Shown here: positions 11,480 through 23,771 of the stretch, piece after piece
Position numbering within the stretch: the first letter of the stretch is position 1
Layout of the letters: every line of letters starts with the position of its first letter
Origin: Candidula unifasciata
Lineage: Eukaryota; Mollusca; Gastropoda; Stylommatophora; Geomitridae
DNA length: 64,000 nucleotides
Reading direction: 5' to 3'
NCBI GenBank assembly: GCA_905116865.2
Contig: CAJHNH020001584.1
Span: 15,001-79,000 of the forward strand
Position numbers and translations under genes: made by a program
The notes under the pieces: model-generated
Seen by the model: only the letters and a program-made list of their open reading frames with translations
What the model was told of the DNA's origin: nothing
The model's database searches: none

Positions 11480-13003
11480 AATCTCTAGATTTTTTTTTTA
11501 TATCTTGCTGTCATTCCTTTAACGTTTGCGCATCTAAAATATGATGAAAATGTATGTATTTTATGTGGCGGAAATATATTTATTGATAGCCCATCTGGGC
11601 GAGGGACAGAGGGTTCTGGACACTGATCTGCGCTAGTTTTGACAATGACAAGTAATTGTTTATGTGTAAGGAACTTTTTCACTATCATTAGAACAGTTTA
11701 ACGAGGGAAATACTATTTCATACAATATTAGATCGACAATTTAGATGTTAAAATTGTGTTACAATGCTAACTGAGTTAGAACGAAAGAAGTATTAGTTTG
11801 ACCTATTTTAGTAGCTTCTATGATTAGGTTAAATCACCGCCATATTGAATTCGTGTGACACGAAGACTAAATCGTGCACCGGAAATGTCGACAGTACCAG
11901 ATGCGTGCGCAGACTACAGGAACCATGGGAAGAAGCATGCCTGACACGTGACTAGAACTAGCTGCTCTGATTGGGGTCGAGGGTCACATGACTTCGTGGC
12001 CTCTGTTTAATATGCACAATTTCCCAGAGGCCACTGGAAATCGTAAAAACGTGATCAGCCAACAATTCCAGCATACAGATAAAAACAAATAAATACATAT
12101 TTTTATTCAGTCAGCCAGCAAGATAATTTTTATTTCAAAAAATTTAGTTGCTTAGAATTGATTTACATTTCACTAGCATTATTTCGATTGAAATGATAAT
12201 TTGTTTTCCCCATAGTATCGTAGTTACTACAATGGGTATTTGTAAAGATTCATTTAGGAGCCATTGAAACAGAAATCAATGTATTTCTTCACGCAACTGC
12301 TACTCCATAATAATGTACTTTTTTTTATTACTACAGCGGTAACTCGTGAACTACATTCTACAGAGATGACTGTTATCTTTAGGGGATTTCCCCTTGTGGA
12401 TTCCGTGGTCCAATTGTGGGCAAAACAAAAAAAAGGAGACACTGCAAGCCCAAAAGCTTCGAAGTCGTAGTACATCTACCTGAGAGGCAAGGAACCAACA
12501 GTCTACATGCAAATGAGGCAGACCTGTAAACCGAATGTACACGCATTCATTTAGATTCTGGAACAGGACTATAGTCTAGAAGTGGACGAACAACCAGAAC
12601 TTTCTGCCGGTGCTTCAGATGGTGAACGTGAAGCAGAAGAAAATAATTGGCGGAGAAGTAAAGAAAATATTATGGACTAGCAGAATGAAATAACGAACTA
12701 ATGAGGTCAAGATATTGATATTTAGTATGTTTCTGGACATATTTGATTAAATGTTCTATTGCCTTTACACAGTTCAAACAGCAGACTGTACCGTCTGCAT
12801 AGCGAATTCCGGAATAGTTTCCCGCCTGTTGTGAGTAGATACTAACTGTCACAAATCCTGTAATTTGTGACAATTCTCATTATGTTTTTTTGTACATGTC
12901 TTATAGAGGCAGGGTGAGTAAATTCATCCGTGACCCACTCTCTTTGAGCCTAGAATCGATGTTATGTTTCCCCGGTTACTCTAACAGCTGCTTGTTGTTC
13001 GTA
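11480..13003. other. Unassigned DNA
   Basis: AT-rich DNA with no recognised element. Small ORFs (such as 12264-12470) have no familiar motif. Several GTRAGT-like and AG sites occur, but no exon could be supported by phase or conservation. Confidence 0.45.
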
Positions 13004-13167
13004 AAAAAAAAAAAAAGAAGAAGAAGAAGAAGAAGAAGAAGAAGAAGAAGAAGAAGAAGAAGAAGAAGAAGAAGAAGAAGAAGAAGAAGAAGAAGAAGAA
13101 GAAGAAGAAGAAGAAGAAGAAGAAGAAGAAGAAGAAGAAGAAGAAGAAGAAGAAGAAGAAGAAGAAG
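13004..13167. repeat. (AAG)n microsatellite, about 52 repeats
   Basis: An A-run followed by a nearly perfect (AAG)n tract, purine-rich on the plus strand. It yields Arg-, Ser- and Phe-only artefact frames. The tract is long enough to form triplex (H-DNA) under supercoiling. Confidence 0.98.
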
Positions 13168-13224
13168 AAACCACAGAAAACAAAATTACAATACAAAACT
13201 ATGAAACAACACAGGCACTTGAGT

Positions 13225-14112
13225 AATTCAGCAGACCAACAACAGACACCAACAGCAGACACCAACAGCAGACACCAACAGCAGACACCAACAACAGACA
13301 CCAACAGCAGACCAACAACAGATACCAACAGCAGACACCAACAACAGACACCAACAGCAGACCAACAACAGATACCAACAGCAGACACCAACAACAGACA
13401 CCAACAACAGACATCAACAGCAGACACCAACAACAGACACCAACAGCAGACCAACAACAGATACCAACAGCAGACACCAACAACAGACACCAACAGCAGA
13501 CCAACAACAGATACCAACAGCAGACACCAAAAACAGACACCAACAACAGACACCAACAACAGACATCAACAGCAGACATCAACAGCAGACACCAAAAGCA
13601 GACACCAACAGCAGACCAACAACAGACACCAACAACAGACACCAACAACAGGCACCAACAACAGACACCAACAACAGACACCAACAACAGACACCAACAG
13701 CAGACACCAACAACAGACACCAACAGCAGACACCAACAACAGACACCAACAACAGACACCAACAACAGACACCAACAACAGACACCAACAGCAGACACCA
13801 ACAGCAGACATCAACAGCAGACACCAACAGCAGACATCAACAGCAGACATCAACAGCAGACATCAACAGCAGACACCAACAACAGACACCAATAGCAGAC
13901 ATCAACAGCAGACATCAACAGCAGACATCAACAGCAGACACCAACAGCAGACATCAACAGCAGACACCAACAACAGACACCAACAGCAGACATCAACAAC
14001 AGACACCAACAGCAGACACCAACAGCAGACATCAACAGCAGACACCAACAGCAGACACCAACAGCAGACACCAACAGCAAACACCAACAGCAGACACCAA
14101 CAGCAAGACATC
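13225..14112. repeat. 13-bp minisatellite, about 68 copies
   Basis: Tandem ACACCAACAGCAG / ACACCAACAACAG units with some 10-bp shortened units (missing ACA). Three units make 39 bp, so the plus strand stays open for 328 codons (TPTTDTNSRHQQQ-type repeats) and the minus strand reads Val/Cys/Trp/Leu-rich frames. Both are treated as artefacts. Confidence 0.95.
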
Positions 14113-14494
14113 AACCAAACGAACAAAGCCACAGACTCATTAGAGCCAGCTAAACGTCTCCGCCGAGTAGAAGACGAAGGATGTTGATCCGAGTGTTGAA
14201 ACCTGCCTCAAACGTGTTAAGTAAATTATTCAAGACGTGTTGAAGAATCTGAAACTCACGCAGAGTTTACATCCAACGGTAGTTCCTCGCGGAGTCGCTT
14301 ATCTCATTACCGCTTCAGTGAAACGGAAAATAAATCAGGGGAAACAGAACCTGGTAGTTCACTCATCCACCACTTTTTTGTTTGTTTCTTTTCCTCGAGC
14401 ACTTGCCCTCTGATGACATTCCCTGGAGCACGGCGAGAGTTCAAAACTGTTGCCTCAGACCCTCAGGTCCGTCCTGGGACATTCTACTCAACCT

Positions 14495-14895
14495 TGTTGA
14501 CTGCTGTTAGTCGTTCTGGTGTTGGTGGCGTCTTTATGGTCGTGTCTAGTTTCTGTTAGTTGAACGGGTGTTAGTGGCGTGTCTATAGTCGTGTCTAGTT
14601 TCTGTTAGTCGATCAGGTGTTAGTGGCGTGTCTATGGTCGTGTCTAGTTTCTGTTAGATGATCGGGTGTTAGTGGCGTGTCTATTGTCGCGTCTAGTTTC
14701 TTTTAGTTGGACGGATGTTAGTGGCGTGTTTATGGTCGTGTCTAGTTACTGTTAGTCGATCGGGCGTTAGTGGCGTGTCTATGGTCGTGTCTAGTTTCGG
14801 TTAGTTGAACGGGTGTTAGTGGCGTGTCTATGGTCGTGTCTAGTTTATGTTAGTCGATCAGGTGTTAGTGGCGTGTCTATGGTCGTCTAATTTCT
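14495..14895. repeat. 49-bp minisatellite, about 8 copies
   Basis: Units containing GTGTTAGTGGCGTGTCTATG, then GTCGTGTCTAGTTTC. Copies differ by a few bases (GATCAGG, GAACGGG, GATCGGG). There is no sustained ORF. Confidence 0.93.
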
Positions 14896-16199
14896 GTTTA
14901 TTTCTAGTTCGTCCTTGAAAGGGCGGTTAGGACGCTGTTGGCTAGTTATATATTTAGTCCCAACGAGATTGGCTCATAATTGCTCAACTGGTTTTGCCAG
15001 TGATTCATTCAGGTCACAAACTGAGTCAGATACGCTGGATACTTCAAGTGAATGTCGTAGCCATACAAAGTGTCCCCAATCAGCAAAACACACGATTTGA
15101 TCTGACAAACCATAAGGTTCATACCCCCTTAAACACAGTGCGAGACCAGGCGCCATCGCTGAAAATCAACTTTATTGGACGAACAGCTAGCTGGGCGATG
15201 AGTAGATTAAACCTATTCCTGACCATTCTTCACACGTCCTCAGCCAAGTTGCAGCCACAGTCAGCAAATAAATAGCAGCTGTTGCACACGCTTTGTCCCA
15301 GGAACACAAAGAAGACAAATACATCACCCATCATTGCCATTATGAACAAATCTGGAACTCAGTCAATAACCGATAATCACAGCTCATAGTGCCGCCAGGA
15401 GCACTAAGTTGCTCCGGCTGCATACCGGACTTCAACAATCTTACAACATCGAAACTGAAAGAGAAACGGCGACGAGACCGGTGAACATAAGCCAAGTTCT
15501 CAACTGTCATCCATTCCCTACCAATGTCAGAACCGGAACACTATGTGGTGTGGTTCATAGCATGGCTGCGATATCTGCGACTTTCGGCCTAGCACATCCG
15601 ATTTCATCCAATTTGTAATTAGTCGTTAATTACGACATGCTTGTTAAGAGGCAGGGTCGCTTCTACCCATCCCCTTCCATAGGGCCTTAGTGTGACAATG
15701 TGTGTAGTGATGCATGCAAGAATATCTGTCTGTCTGTGTGAGTGTGCGTGAGTTTGTGGGCGTGTTTGTACGCGAACCCTTCTGTGCTTGGTATACGACC
15801 TTTGAAATAAGACTCGCATAATATAATTTCTTAGCCTTAGTCAGGGCCAAATGGGTCTTTAAAAAATCAACAACCCTAGAATGATAGATTCCTCCAGTTT
15901 TATTGGAAGAGTACATCTCCGAAACAACAGCATCTCCCTGTCAGCATTATTCTAGTAGTCACTCAGCTTTTTTTTTTCATCAAGGTCAAGTTATGTTATA
16001 TTTTCATTTATTTCTTTTAAATGCTGTTGTACTCACACATTTTAGTATGAGATAGTGCCTACATTATTTCACGCAAAGTTATCAATGTATAATATGCCGC
16101 CAGTAGCAACAGAATTTTGTGTTTATGGATAGTGACTAATCAGTCTCCCACTTTTACTTTTTTTTGTTAAATGGAAAAATTTGTTTAGTATACGTCATA
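14896..16199. other. Unassigned DNA with one open minus frame
   Basis: No repeat or mobile element was recognised. A minus-strand frame at about 15950-15644 is open for about 100 codons and includes a plausible-looking peptide (IYHSRVVDFLKTHLALTKAK), but there is no convincing acceptor or donor and no family match. It could be a remnant of an old element or chance. Confidence 0.35.
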
Positions 16200-17440
16200 C
16201 ATCCAAATTTTTTGTAAAATCATCATAATGCGGCTTGAAAAAGGAGTAGATAAATGCCTACGAGTGGAACACGCAGGATTCAGAAAGGGCAGAGGAACAA
16301 CTGAGCACATCTTCGCCATACGTAACATTTTAGAACAATGCAACGAATGGCAGAGAAGTATATATATTAATTTTGTGGACTTTGAGAAAGCTTTTGACAG
16401 CGTCTATAGAGACGGTCTGTGGAACATTTTACGACATTATGGGATTCCAGAAAAAATAGTCAACATAATTGCTCTCTTCTATAAAGACTTTTCCTGCAGT
16501 ATAAAAAATTACAATACATCTTTCCCAGTAAAGACGGGTGTATGACAAGGATGTGTTATGTCATCTCTCCTCTTCAACCTTGTGATTGATTGGATACTAA
16601 AGAACACAGTAGACAGGACATTAAGAGGCATACGATGGACTCCATTCACCATGCTCGATGACCTTGATTTTGCAGATGATATAGCACTCCTATCACATAA
16701 ACCTGAACATATACAAGAGAAAAGTAACAGACTACACTGCACAGCAGAAATGGTGGGACTGAGAATAAATACAAAGAAAACTAAGATCATGACAAACAGT
16801 CTAAACCAACAACCAGTGACCATAAGTAACCAATCACTTGAAAATGTAAAACATTTCACATATTTTGGCAGTGTGGTGTCCCTACTGTTAGGGACAGAGG
16901 AAGCCATTCAGTCACGTCTGAACAAAGCTAGAGCTGCTTTTGGAAGGATGAGGCAAACTGGAAATCCAACAGTTACTGCAGAAGAACCAAACTCCTACTC
17001 TACAAGAGCATCATTTTGCCAGTTCTTCTTTATGGAGCAGAATGCTGGAGAATGACCAAAAAGGATGCATACAAGTTGTCCACCTTTCACCACACATGTC
17101 TACGTAGAATTGTCAAAATTTTCTGGTTAGATACAATCTCAAACACCAAACTACTTCAAGTCACAAACCAAGAAACTTTAGACAATATGATAACCAAGAG
17201 AAGATGGAAATGGCTTGGCCACGTTATGAGAATGACTTCTGATATACCTGCAAAAACACCTCTCACATGGACACCAGAGGGAAAGAGAAAACAGGGGCGC
17301 CCAAAAACAACATGGAGACGAACGATGGAAAGTGCGGCATTTTTGACATGGAAAACTGCACTGAAGATTGCACAGGACAGGAAAGCATGGAAAGTCCTCT
17401 CTAAAGCCTCATGTGCCACTAGGCATAGCGAGAACTGATG
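16200..17440 (+). mobile_element. RTE-like LINE, RT and C-terminal domain (decayed)
   Basis: The 3' half of a non-LTR retrotransposon. In order: an RT palm start (HAGFRKGRGTTEH), motif with FVDFEKAFDSVYRDGLW, a template-grip region ending VKTGV, QGCVMSSLLFN, and the catalytic box LDFADDIALLS. After the RT come GLRINTKKTKIM, LPVLLYGAECW, and a tail with KRRWKWLGHVMRM and GKRKQGRPKTTW. The frame is interrupted by an in-frame TGA at 16543-16545, where the family normally has Arg before QGC (a CGA to TGA change), and by a frameshift near 16985. The endonuclease half is missing, so it is 5'-truncated and inactive. RTE-like membership is inferred from the C-terminal motifs. Confidence 0.9.
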
Positions 17441-17934
17441 ATTCATCCTATTTGGTGTACGTCCTGTTTGGTATACGTACTGTTTGGTATACGTCCAAGG
17501 ATCAGGAACGGAGCTGCCACTCTCTATACAAGATGTGTCCATTTATAAATGTAAGAGCTAAATGTTGCAAACAATACAAGCAGACATAATAAACGCCTCA
17601 ATCCACAACTTTAACAAACAGATCAACAGCGACAATATCTCAAGGCCGAACGTCAACAGAAATTAAAAACGTACAAACTGGGCAGAGCGTAAACCCTTTC
17701 ATTTTCTCACGCCGTCGCCGCCATCTCCAGTCGGATCTGCGCTAATTTCCTGGTAATGTCACGCTCCATTAACGCCACCTGGTGCAAGAATTAAGTCCCA
17801 GAAAACCGCTGTTGATGGCAGCGCTATATTTAACTATCTTCACCGCCATCTTTCGTAGTCTGTCTGTGTCTGTCTGTCCCTCACACAGGATCTATTTGTT
17901 GTTTCATCATCGGCTCCCAAAAACATTCTTCATG
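17441..17934. other. Unassigned DNA
   Basis: Begins with a short three-fold TTGGTATACGT-type repeat (about 17450-17495) just after the LINE stop, possibly the LINE's 3' UTR. The remainder shows no recognisable feature. Confidence 0.5.
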
Positions 17935-19425
17935 CCCTCATGGTGGCCAGAGACAGATCCGAGAAGGTGGATAATTTATGCCCTCATGGTGGCCAGAAAC
18001 AGATCCGAGAAGGTGGATAATTTATGCCCTCATGGTGGCCAGAAACAGATCCGAGAAGGTGGATAATGTATGCTCTCATGGTGGCCAGAAACAGATCCGA
18101 GAAGGTGGATAATGTATGCCCTCATAGTGGCCAGAAACAGATCCGAAAATGTGGATTATGTATGCCCTGATGCTGACCAGAGAAAGATCCGAGAAGGTGG
18201 ATAATGTATGCTCTCATGGTGGCTAGAGACAGATCCGAGAAGGTGGATAATGTATGCTCTCATGGTGGCCAGAGACAGATCCGAGAAGGTGGATAATGTA
18301 TGCCCTCATGGTGATAGAGACAGATCCGAGAAGGTGGATAATGTATACCCTCATGGTGATAGAGACAGATCCGAGAAGGTGGATAATGTATGCCCTCATG
18401 GTGATAGAGACAGATCCGAGAAGGTGGATAATGTATGCCCTCATGGTGGCCAGAAACAGATCCGAGAAGGTGGATAATGTATGCTCTCATGGTGGCCAGA
18501 AACAGATCCGAGAAGGTGGATAATGTATGCCCTTATGGTGGCCAGAAACAGATCCGAAAATGTGGATTATGTATGCCCTGATGCTGACCAGAGACAGATC
18601 CGAGAAGGTGGATAATGTATGCTCTCATGGTGGCTAGAGACAGATCCGAGAAGGTGGATAATGTATGCTCTCATGGTGGCCAGAGACAGATCCGAGAAGG
18701 TGGATAATGTATGCCCTCATGGTGATAGAGACAGATCCGAGAAGGTGGATAATGTATACCCTCATGGTGATAGAGACAGATCCGAGAAGGTGGATAATGT
18801 ATGCCCTCATGGTGATAGAGACAGATCCGAGAAGGTGGACAATGTATGCTCTCATGGTGGCCAGAGACAGATCCGAGAAGGTGAATAATGTATGCTCTCA
18901 TGGTGGCCAGAAACAGATCCGAGAAGGTGGACAATGTATGCTCTCATGGTGGCCAGAGACAGATCCGAGAAGGTGAATAATGTGTGCTCTCATGGTGGCC
19001 AGAAACAGATCCGAGAAGGTGGATTATGTATACTCTCATGGTGACCAGTGACAGATCCGAGAAGGTGGATAATGTATGCTCTCATGGTGGCCAGAGACAG
19101 ATCCGAGAAGGTGGATAATGTATGCTCTCATGGTGACCAGAGACAGATCCAAGAAGGTGAATAATGTATGCTCTCATGGTGGCCAGAGACAGATCCGAGA
19201 AGGTGGATTATTTTTGCTCTCATGGTGGCCAGAAACAGATTGGAGAAGGTGGATAATGTATTCTCTCATGGTGATAGAGACAGATCCGAGAAAGTGAATA
19301 ATGTATGCTCTCATGGTGGCCAGAGACAGATCCGAGAAGGTGGATAATGTATTCTCTCATGGTGACCAGGGACAGATCCGAGAAGGTGAATAATGTTTGC
19401 TTTCATGGTGGCCAGAAACAACAGC
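17935..19425. repeat. 46-bp minisatellite, about 32 copies, higher-order
   Basis: Units built on CAGATCCGAGAAGGTGGAT followed by AATGTATGCTCTCATGG. Two variants (TGGCCAGA and TGATAGAGA) occur in a fixed order, and a block at about 18196-18600 is repeated almost exactly at about 18607-19010, giving a higher-order repeat of about 411 bp. Open frames with ETDPRRWIMYALM or DRSEKVDNVCPHG are by-products. The array ends directly against a LINE tail. Confidence 0.95.
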
Positions 19426-19600
19426 TAAAGTCATCACTTGAATCCCTCAGTATAAACCCTCACACTTGGAAGGCAGCTGCAAAAGACAGGACAGCATGGC
19501 GATAATATTTCCGAAGAGGTACAACGAGTTTTCAGGCATCTAGAAAAAGTGCAGCCGAACATCAAAGTCAGACTAGAAAGCCTCGTATAACAGTCAGCAA
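19426..19600 (+). mobile_element. LINE ORF2 C-terminal fragment
   Basis: The frame reads LKSSLESLSINPHTWKAAAK, then DRTAWR, a stop, and YFRRGTTSFQASRKSAAEHQ. This pattern (a Trp-rich end with AA.DR..WR and a basic tail) matches the extreme C-terminus of several animal LINE ORF2 proteins. Only this tail is present. It is joined to the 46-bp array on its left and another LINE's RT on its right. Confidence 0.6.
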
Positions 19601-19607
19601 AGGCAAG

Positions 19608-20025
19608 AAACAGTGACTGTGGCGATAGACCTTGAAGATGCCTATAACTGCGTTGACTTCAAATACCTTATGCAGTGTGTGGTGGACAGTGGTGCGAACG
19701 CTTGGTCAGCAAATTGGATAAGAGCAGCATTGTTGGAAAGAACAGTTGTATTTTGTTTAGGAGCCTGGAGATCAGATCCAATACGCATTTGCCCAGGCTT
19801 TACCCAGGGATCACCATTGTCACCTGTGTTCTGTAACATTCATACAGCAAATCTGGCAAAAAGTCAGCCCACTGGTCCAGGCGAACTTTGACATTTGCAG
19901 ATGATGTCCTCGTGTATCGAAGCGGGTTAGACAGGCACGACATGACCAGAGACTTGCAAAGTGCTTTGCGTGAGATGACGGAGTGGTGTGAACAGACAAG
20001 GTCAATGGTAAACCAGGGAAGGCGA
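19608..20025 (+). mobile_element. Second LINE family, RT fragment
   Basis: RT core motifs in order: VAIDLEDAYNCVDFKYLM, FTQGSPLSPVFCNI, then after a one-base frame change TFADDVLVYRSG and ALREMTEWCEQ. The RT differs clearly from the 16.2-kb copy (GSPLSPV versus GCVMSSL; ADDVLVY versus ADDIALL), so it is a different LINE clade, perhaps Jockey/CR1-like. It is broken at 19889 by frameshift and truncated at 20025 by the hAT that follows. Confidence 0.85.
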
Positions 20026-20280
20026 CCCTTTGATTCAGTTCCTCAATGTTGTGGCGACCCTTTAATACAGTTTCTCATGTTTTGGCGACCCTTTAATACA
20101 GTTCCTCATGTTGTGGCGACCCTTTATTACGTTTCCTCGTGTTGTGGCGACCCCCAAATATACAATTATTTTCGTTGATACTTTATATCTTCAGTGTGTT
20201 TTACGATGGTTTTTGGCGACCCCTGTGAAAGGGCCGTTCGACCCTCAAAAGAGTCTCGACCCACAGGTTGAGAACCGCTG
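20026..20280 (-). mobile_element. SPIN-like hAT element, truncated
   Basis: On the minus strand it starts CAGCGGTTCTCAACCTG at 20280, continues with a GGGTCG-rich subterminal block and CCCTTTCACAGGGGTCGCC, then enters 31-bp internal repeats (GGTCGCCACAACATGAGG). These features match the non-autonomous SPIN hAT family as I remember it. The distal end and inverted repeat are lost at the junction with the LINE RT, near 20026. The internal repeat has about four copies here against about 24 in the copy at 51424-52334. Confidence 0.8.
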
Positions 20281-20659
20281 TCCGTGATCCCCGAGGGCCC
20301 GACTGGGCTTATAAGTCACCTCCGGACTCAAAGACAATCAACTATAGTTTGATGACGGATGGAAGACAGAGTGGTCCTCTTACTTATGATAGACGAACGT
20401 AATATTTACAGCCTTTATTTGGGACATCTTGGCTTGATGGCGTTTAAAAAACTGAATTCAGTTTGAAGACTAAATGCGTACAAAGGAAAAGAACAAAGGA
20501 AAAGTAGGGGGAAAGCAAGGAATACCAACTGCAGACGGTAAAGCAGAGAAGTAAAGAACCCTTTTCCGGGTCTTCGGAAGTACGGAGTTAGTGCTAAATC
20601 AATTTTATAGACCAATCGATGCGTGTTGAATGAAGAGGTCAGCAAAATGGGGGTGGGGG
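20281..20659. other. Unassigned DNA
   Basis: No ORF, repeat or element was recognised apart from a short G-run at about 20650. Confidence 0.45.
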
Positions 20660-20955
20660 GGGGGGTTGTGGTCTTGAGGTATGGTGCCCGCCTCGAGTGC
20701 TAAAAGTCTCGAGTTCAAGCCACAGTGAAGGCTTGAATATTATATGTTCACGTGAACCTCAAGTAATTTCCCATGGTCTCTGTGTAGTGAGGCACCCGTG
20801 TGTATTGTTGCCACGTTTAAAAAAAATCCCAGTGTGGAATCGAAAAAAGGAGCCGAGCAGACGCTGCCCGGAGACAAAATTTGGAGCTAAAAATCTACCC
20901 AAAATATTTCAGTATCCTCGCCGGTGCTACGGAGCTCGTGAACTGCGCTGAGCTA
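20660..20955 (+). mobile_element. tRNA-derived SINE of another family
   Basis: A tRNA-like head starts near 20670 with an A-box-like TGGTCTTGAGG and a B-box-like GAGTTCAAGCC 40 bp on, a spacing typical of RNA polymerase III internal promoters. The body differs from the 5.0-kb and 27.5-kb SINE. The 3' limit is uncertain; a GAAGAAGAAG stretch near 20980 may be the tail. Confidence 0.55.
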
Positions 20956-21149
20956 TTTCGCACTCAGACTTGTTATAGAAGAAGAAGAAAATTATAGGGA
21001 AGAGAAAAATTTAAGGTTAAACCCGTAGTGTTATGATGCTTTACAAAATCGATCCCAATAAACAAACAAAGGTCGGAAATGCGGCGGTTTTACTTCATCA
21101 GCTTTGCCTGGTACAACCTTTACTTCTCCAGACGTTGCCTGGTACAACC

Positions 21150-22065
21150 TTTACTTCTCAAGACTTTGCCTGTATAAAAAGGCTGAACTCGACTGTGTCC
21201 CTAGTTAAAAAAAAAACATCGTTTAATGAAATGACGGTCAGCCAAATTGAATCAAATGCACCGTGAGGGCAAAAAAACGATTAGAATCAACAAGAAAGTG
21301 AGGAGGGAAAGGGGGTTGGCCCAGCTGTAACCGGGGTCGGGTTGTGGGGATGGCACACCATCCCAACTAAAGTGGTGCCTGAACATGACCCAGCACTGGG
21401 ACAGACACCTGATCTCGGCTAGCTGTCTGAACGATGTCATTATCGGACTGTCTGGGATCGGCAACATGATCCTTGACTGCTGGGTCCAGGGTCCGGTTAC
21501 ATAGCCAGATCGGCAACTGCCCTTTCTGGTAGCTCTATCTCGTCATAGACATTTAATATAGAGGATTATGTCACATGGCAGTCTCAAAGTGTCATTTAGA
21601 AGTGTTATTTAGCAGTGTCATTTACGTAAAGATTTTGCGTATCCAGACATGCAGTCATATGACTGTTGTGCCACCTAGCATGCATTGATATCTTGCAACT
21701 GTATATCGGCACACATCGCTACCACCTTGCAACTGTATGTCGGCACAGATCGCTACCACCTTGCACTGTATGTCGACACATATCGCTACCGCCTTGCACT
21801 GTATGTCGACACATATTGCTACCGCCTTGCAACTGTATGTCGACACATATCGCTACCGCCTTGCAAATGTATGTCGACACATATCGCTACTGCCGTGTCA
21901 GTGTCATGTACTACTGTGGTGTAACTGTCACTTAGATACTTAGATTACGGATAGATAGATAGTTAGATCACACATTCATAGTCATAGATTCAGATCATAC
22001 ATTCATGTCACACATTCATGTCACACATTCATGTCACATATTCATGTCAGGTATTCATGTTGTGA
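21150..22065. repeat. Segmental duplication, copy 1
   Basis: Matches 23772-24720 in the same orientation. The best conserved part (21400-21700 against 24000-24290) is nearly identical, including GATGTCATTATCGGACTG and TGACTGCTGGGTCCAGGG; the first 250 bp are more diverged. Both copies then carry a 34-bp CGCTACCACCTTGCAACTG array (21715-21895) and a TCACACATTCATG array. The plus strand is open for about 40 codons (CLNDVIIGLSGIGNMILDCW) in this copy, while the other copy has a deletion, so a coding origin is possible but unproven. Confidence 0.9.
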
Positions 22066-22069
22066 CGTG

Positions 22070-22286
22070 ACGGGTAGGTAGGTAGATGATTTATAATGTT
22101 GAGTAGGAATGTCCTCTCAATACATAGATCCCTAGACCATAGATAGATAGAACTATAGATCTAGAGCTATGTTGCTAGATAGATAGATAGATAGATAGAT
22201 ATAGATAGATAGAAGATAGAACCATAGATAGCTCGATTATAGATACTTTACATAGATAGATAGCAGATAGATACCCAGATAGATAG

Positions 22287-22332
<46 letters not shown>

Positions 22333-22690
22333 TAGATAATTAGATAGGGCAATAGATAGATAGTAGATCTACCTAGATAGGTGATATTATTAATAATTAG
22401 ATAGATAGATAGATAGATTATTATAGATAGAGATAGATAGATAATGATAGATAGATAGATATGATTTAGATAATAGATAGGTAGATAGATAGATAATACA
22501 CTAGATAGATAGATAGATACATACGATGATAGATAGATAGATAGATATACAGATTTATAGATAGACAGATAGATAGATAGATAGTTAGATTATTTACATA
22601 GATAGACTAGATAATAGATAGATAGATAGCTTCAGCGAGAGATACAGATCCGGGATAGATAGAGTGATATGATAGATAGATGATAGATAG
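22070..22690. repeat. GATA/GATAGATA microsatellite field
   Basis: An imperfect (GATA)n field with many interruptions. It is the strand complement of the TATC array at 30703-32052. Confidence 0.95.
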
Positions 22691-22834
22691 ATAATATCAC
22701 TAGGGGAGAGAAACTTAGAAGAACAGAGAGAACGAGAGAGAGTGAGAGAGAGGAAAAGGTAGGGGAGAAAACAAAACAGCCTGGGGCAGCCTGTTTCAGA
22801 AGAGTAAGGAGAGGGAAGACCAGAGAAAACTTGG

Positions 22835-22845
22835 TATATCCACCT

Positions 22846-22902
<57 letters not shown>

Positions 22903-22952
22903 TTCAGAGGAGAGAGAGAGTCACAAAGGCGAGAGAGAGAGAGAGAGAGAAG

Positions 22953-22988
<36 letters not shown>

Positions 22989-22989
22989 A

Positions 22990-23032
<43 letters not shown>
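22835..23032. repeat. (GA)n microsatellite
   Basis: Three long (GA)n runs separated by short interruptions, purine-rich on the plus strand. The left approach (22700-22835) is also GA-rich. Confidence 0.96.
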
Positions 23033-23039
23033 TAGTATC

Positions 23040-23771
23040 CAAGTATATTATGCAGTGTCAAGCAACCAGCAGTCTAATCTGTCGAGACCTTGGTGATAAC
23101 CCTCATAGTTAGAGAATATCATGACAGTCAGAAACTAACGAGCAACGTTGGATGGGCGTGGGTGTAGTGGGGAGGGAGTGATGGGTGGGAGGGAGGAGGA
23201 TAAGGGTGCGTTACGGGACATAGTAATTTATATAAGCTATGTGGGTGCGCAGGCCTAGTGTGAGAGGTTACCCATCAGATTTATAGTCGCTTTGCAAAGT
23301 TGTCCGATGTCGATCGTCAGTGAGCAGGATCTGATGGCCGTGACCTGAATGTCAGCGGTCCCACGATGGTCATCGCTGTTGAAATGAGTGAAACTGGCCT
23401 GAGCTGTTTGGTTGGTGATGTACAAAGGGTAGCAGCAAACCTGTCGGCTAAGCGAAGACCATTTCCCACCGATGTACTCATATGTTGGCTGACCGTTTGC
23501 AGATGATAGCATAGATGACGTTCCTACTAGTGAAGGAGAATTCCTCTTTGATGCTAAAAGTGCCTTTAGGAAAAGTCAGATCTGAAGTATTCAGCACGTA
23601 TGGGCAGGTGTTGCACTGAGATCTAAGGCAAGCCTTGGTGCCCGGATGAGTTGGGGCGGGTTCCCGTACTCTGCTGTGTACCAGAAGAAGAACGGAGCAT
23701 TTATGGGCTACACCCGTGTGTCATGATGTTGATCCATCGTTCAAACCTTAAACCTCAGATGTTGGAAATTC
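23040..23771. other. Unassigned DNA
   Basis: A minus-strand frame at 23512-23255 is open for 85 codons without recognised motifs. No mobile element was identified. Confidence 0.4.

Noticed and set aside
12890..13204. Poly-Arg, poly-Ser and poly-Phe proteins here and at other AAG tracts
   Set aside because: Microsatellite translations only.
13201..14187. 328-codon Thr/Asn/Gln-rich ORF
   Set aside because: Produced by the 13-bp array, and the opposite strand is open as well. No splice or promoter context.
15644..15950. Possible exon reading IYHSRVVDFLKTHLALTKAK
   Set aside because: No convincing splice acceptor or donor, and no family recognised. Kept only as unassigned DNA.
17782..19505. 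Repeated DRSEKVDNVCPHG-type ORFs
   Set aside because: Artefact of the 46-bp array; frames change at each length variant.
21360..21500. Possible conserved exon in the segmental duplication
   Set aside because: The second copy carries a deletion that breaks the frame, and no splice context was evident.
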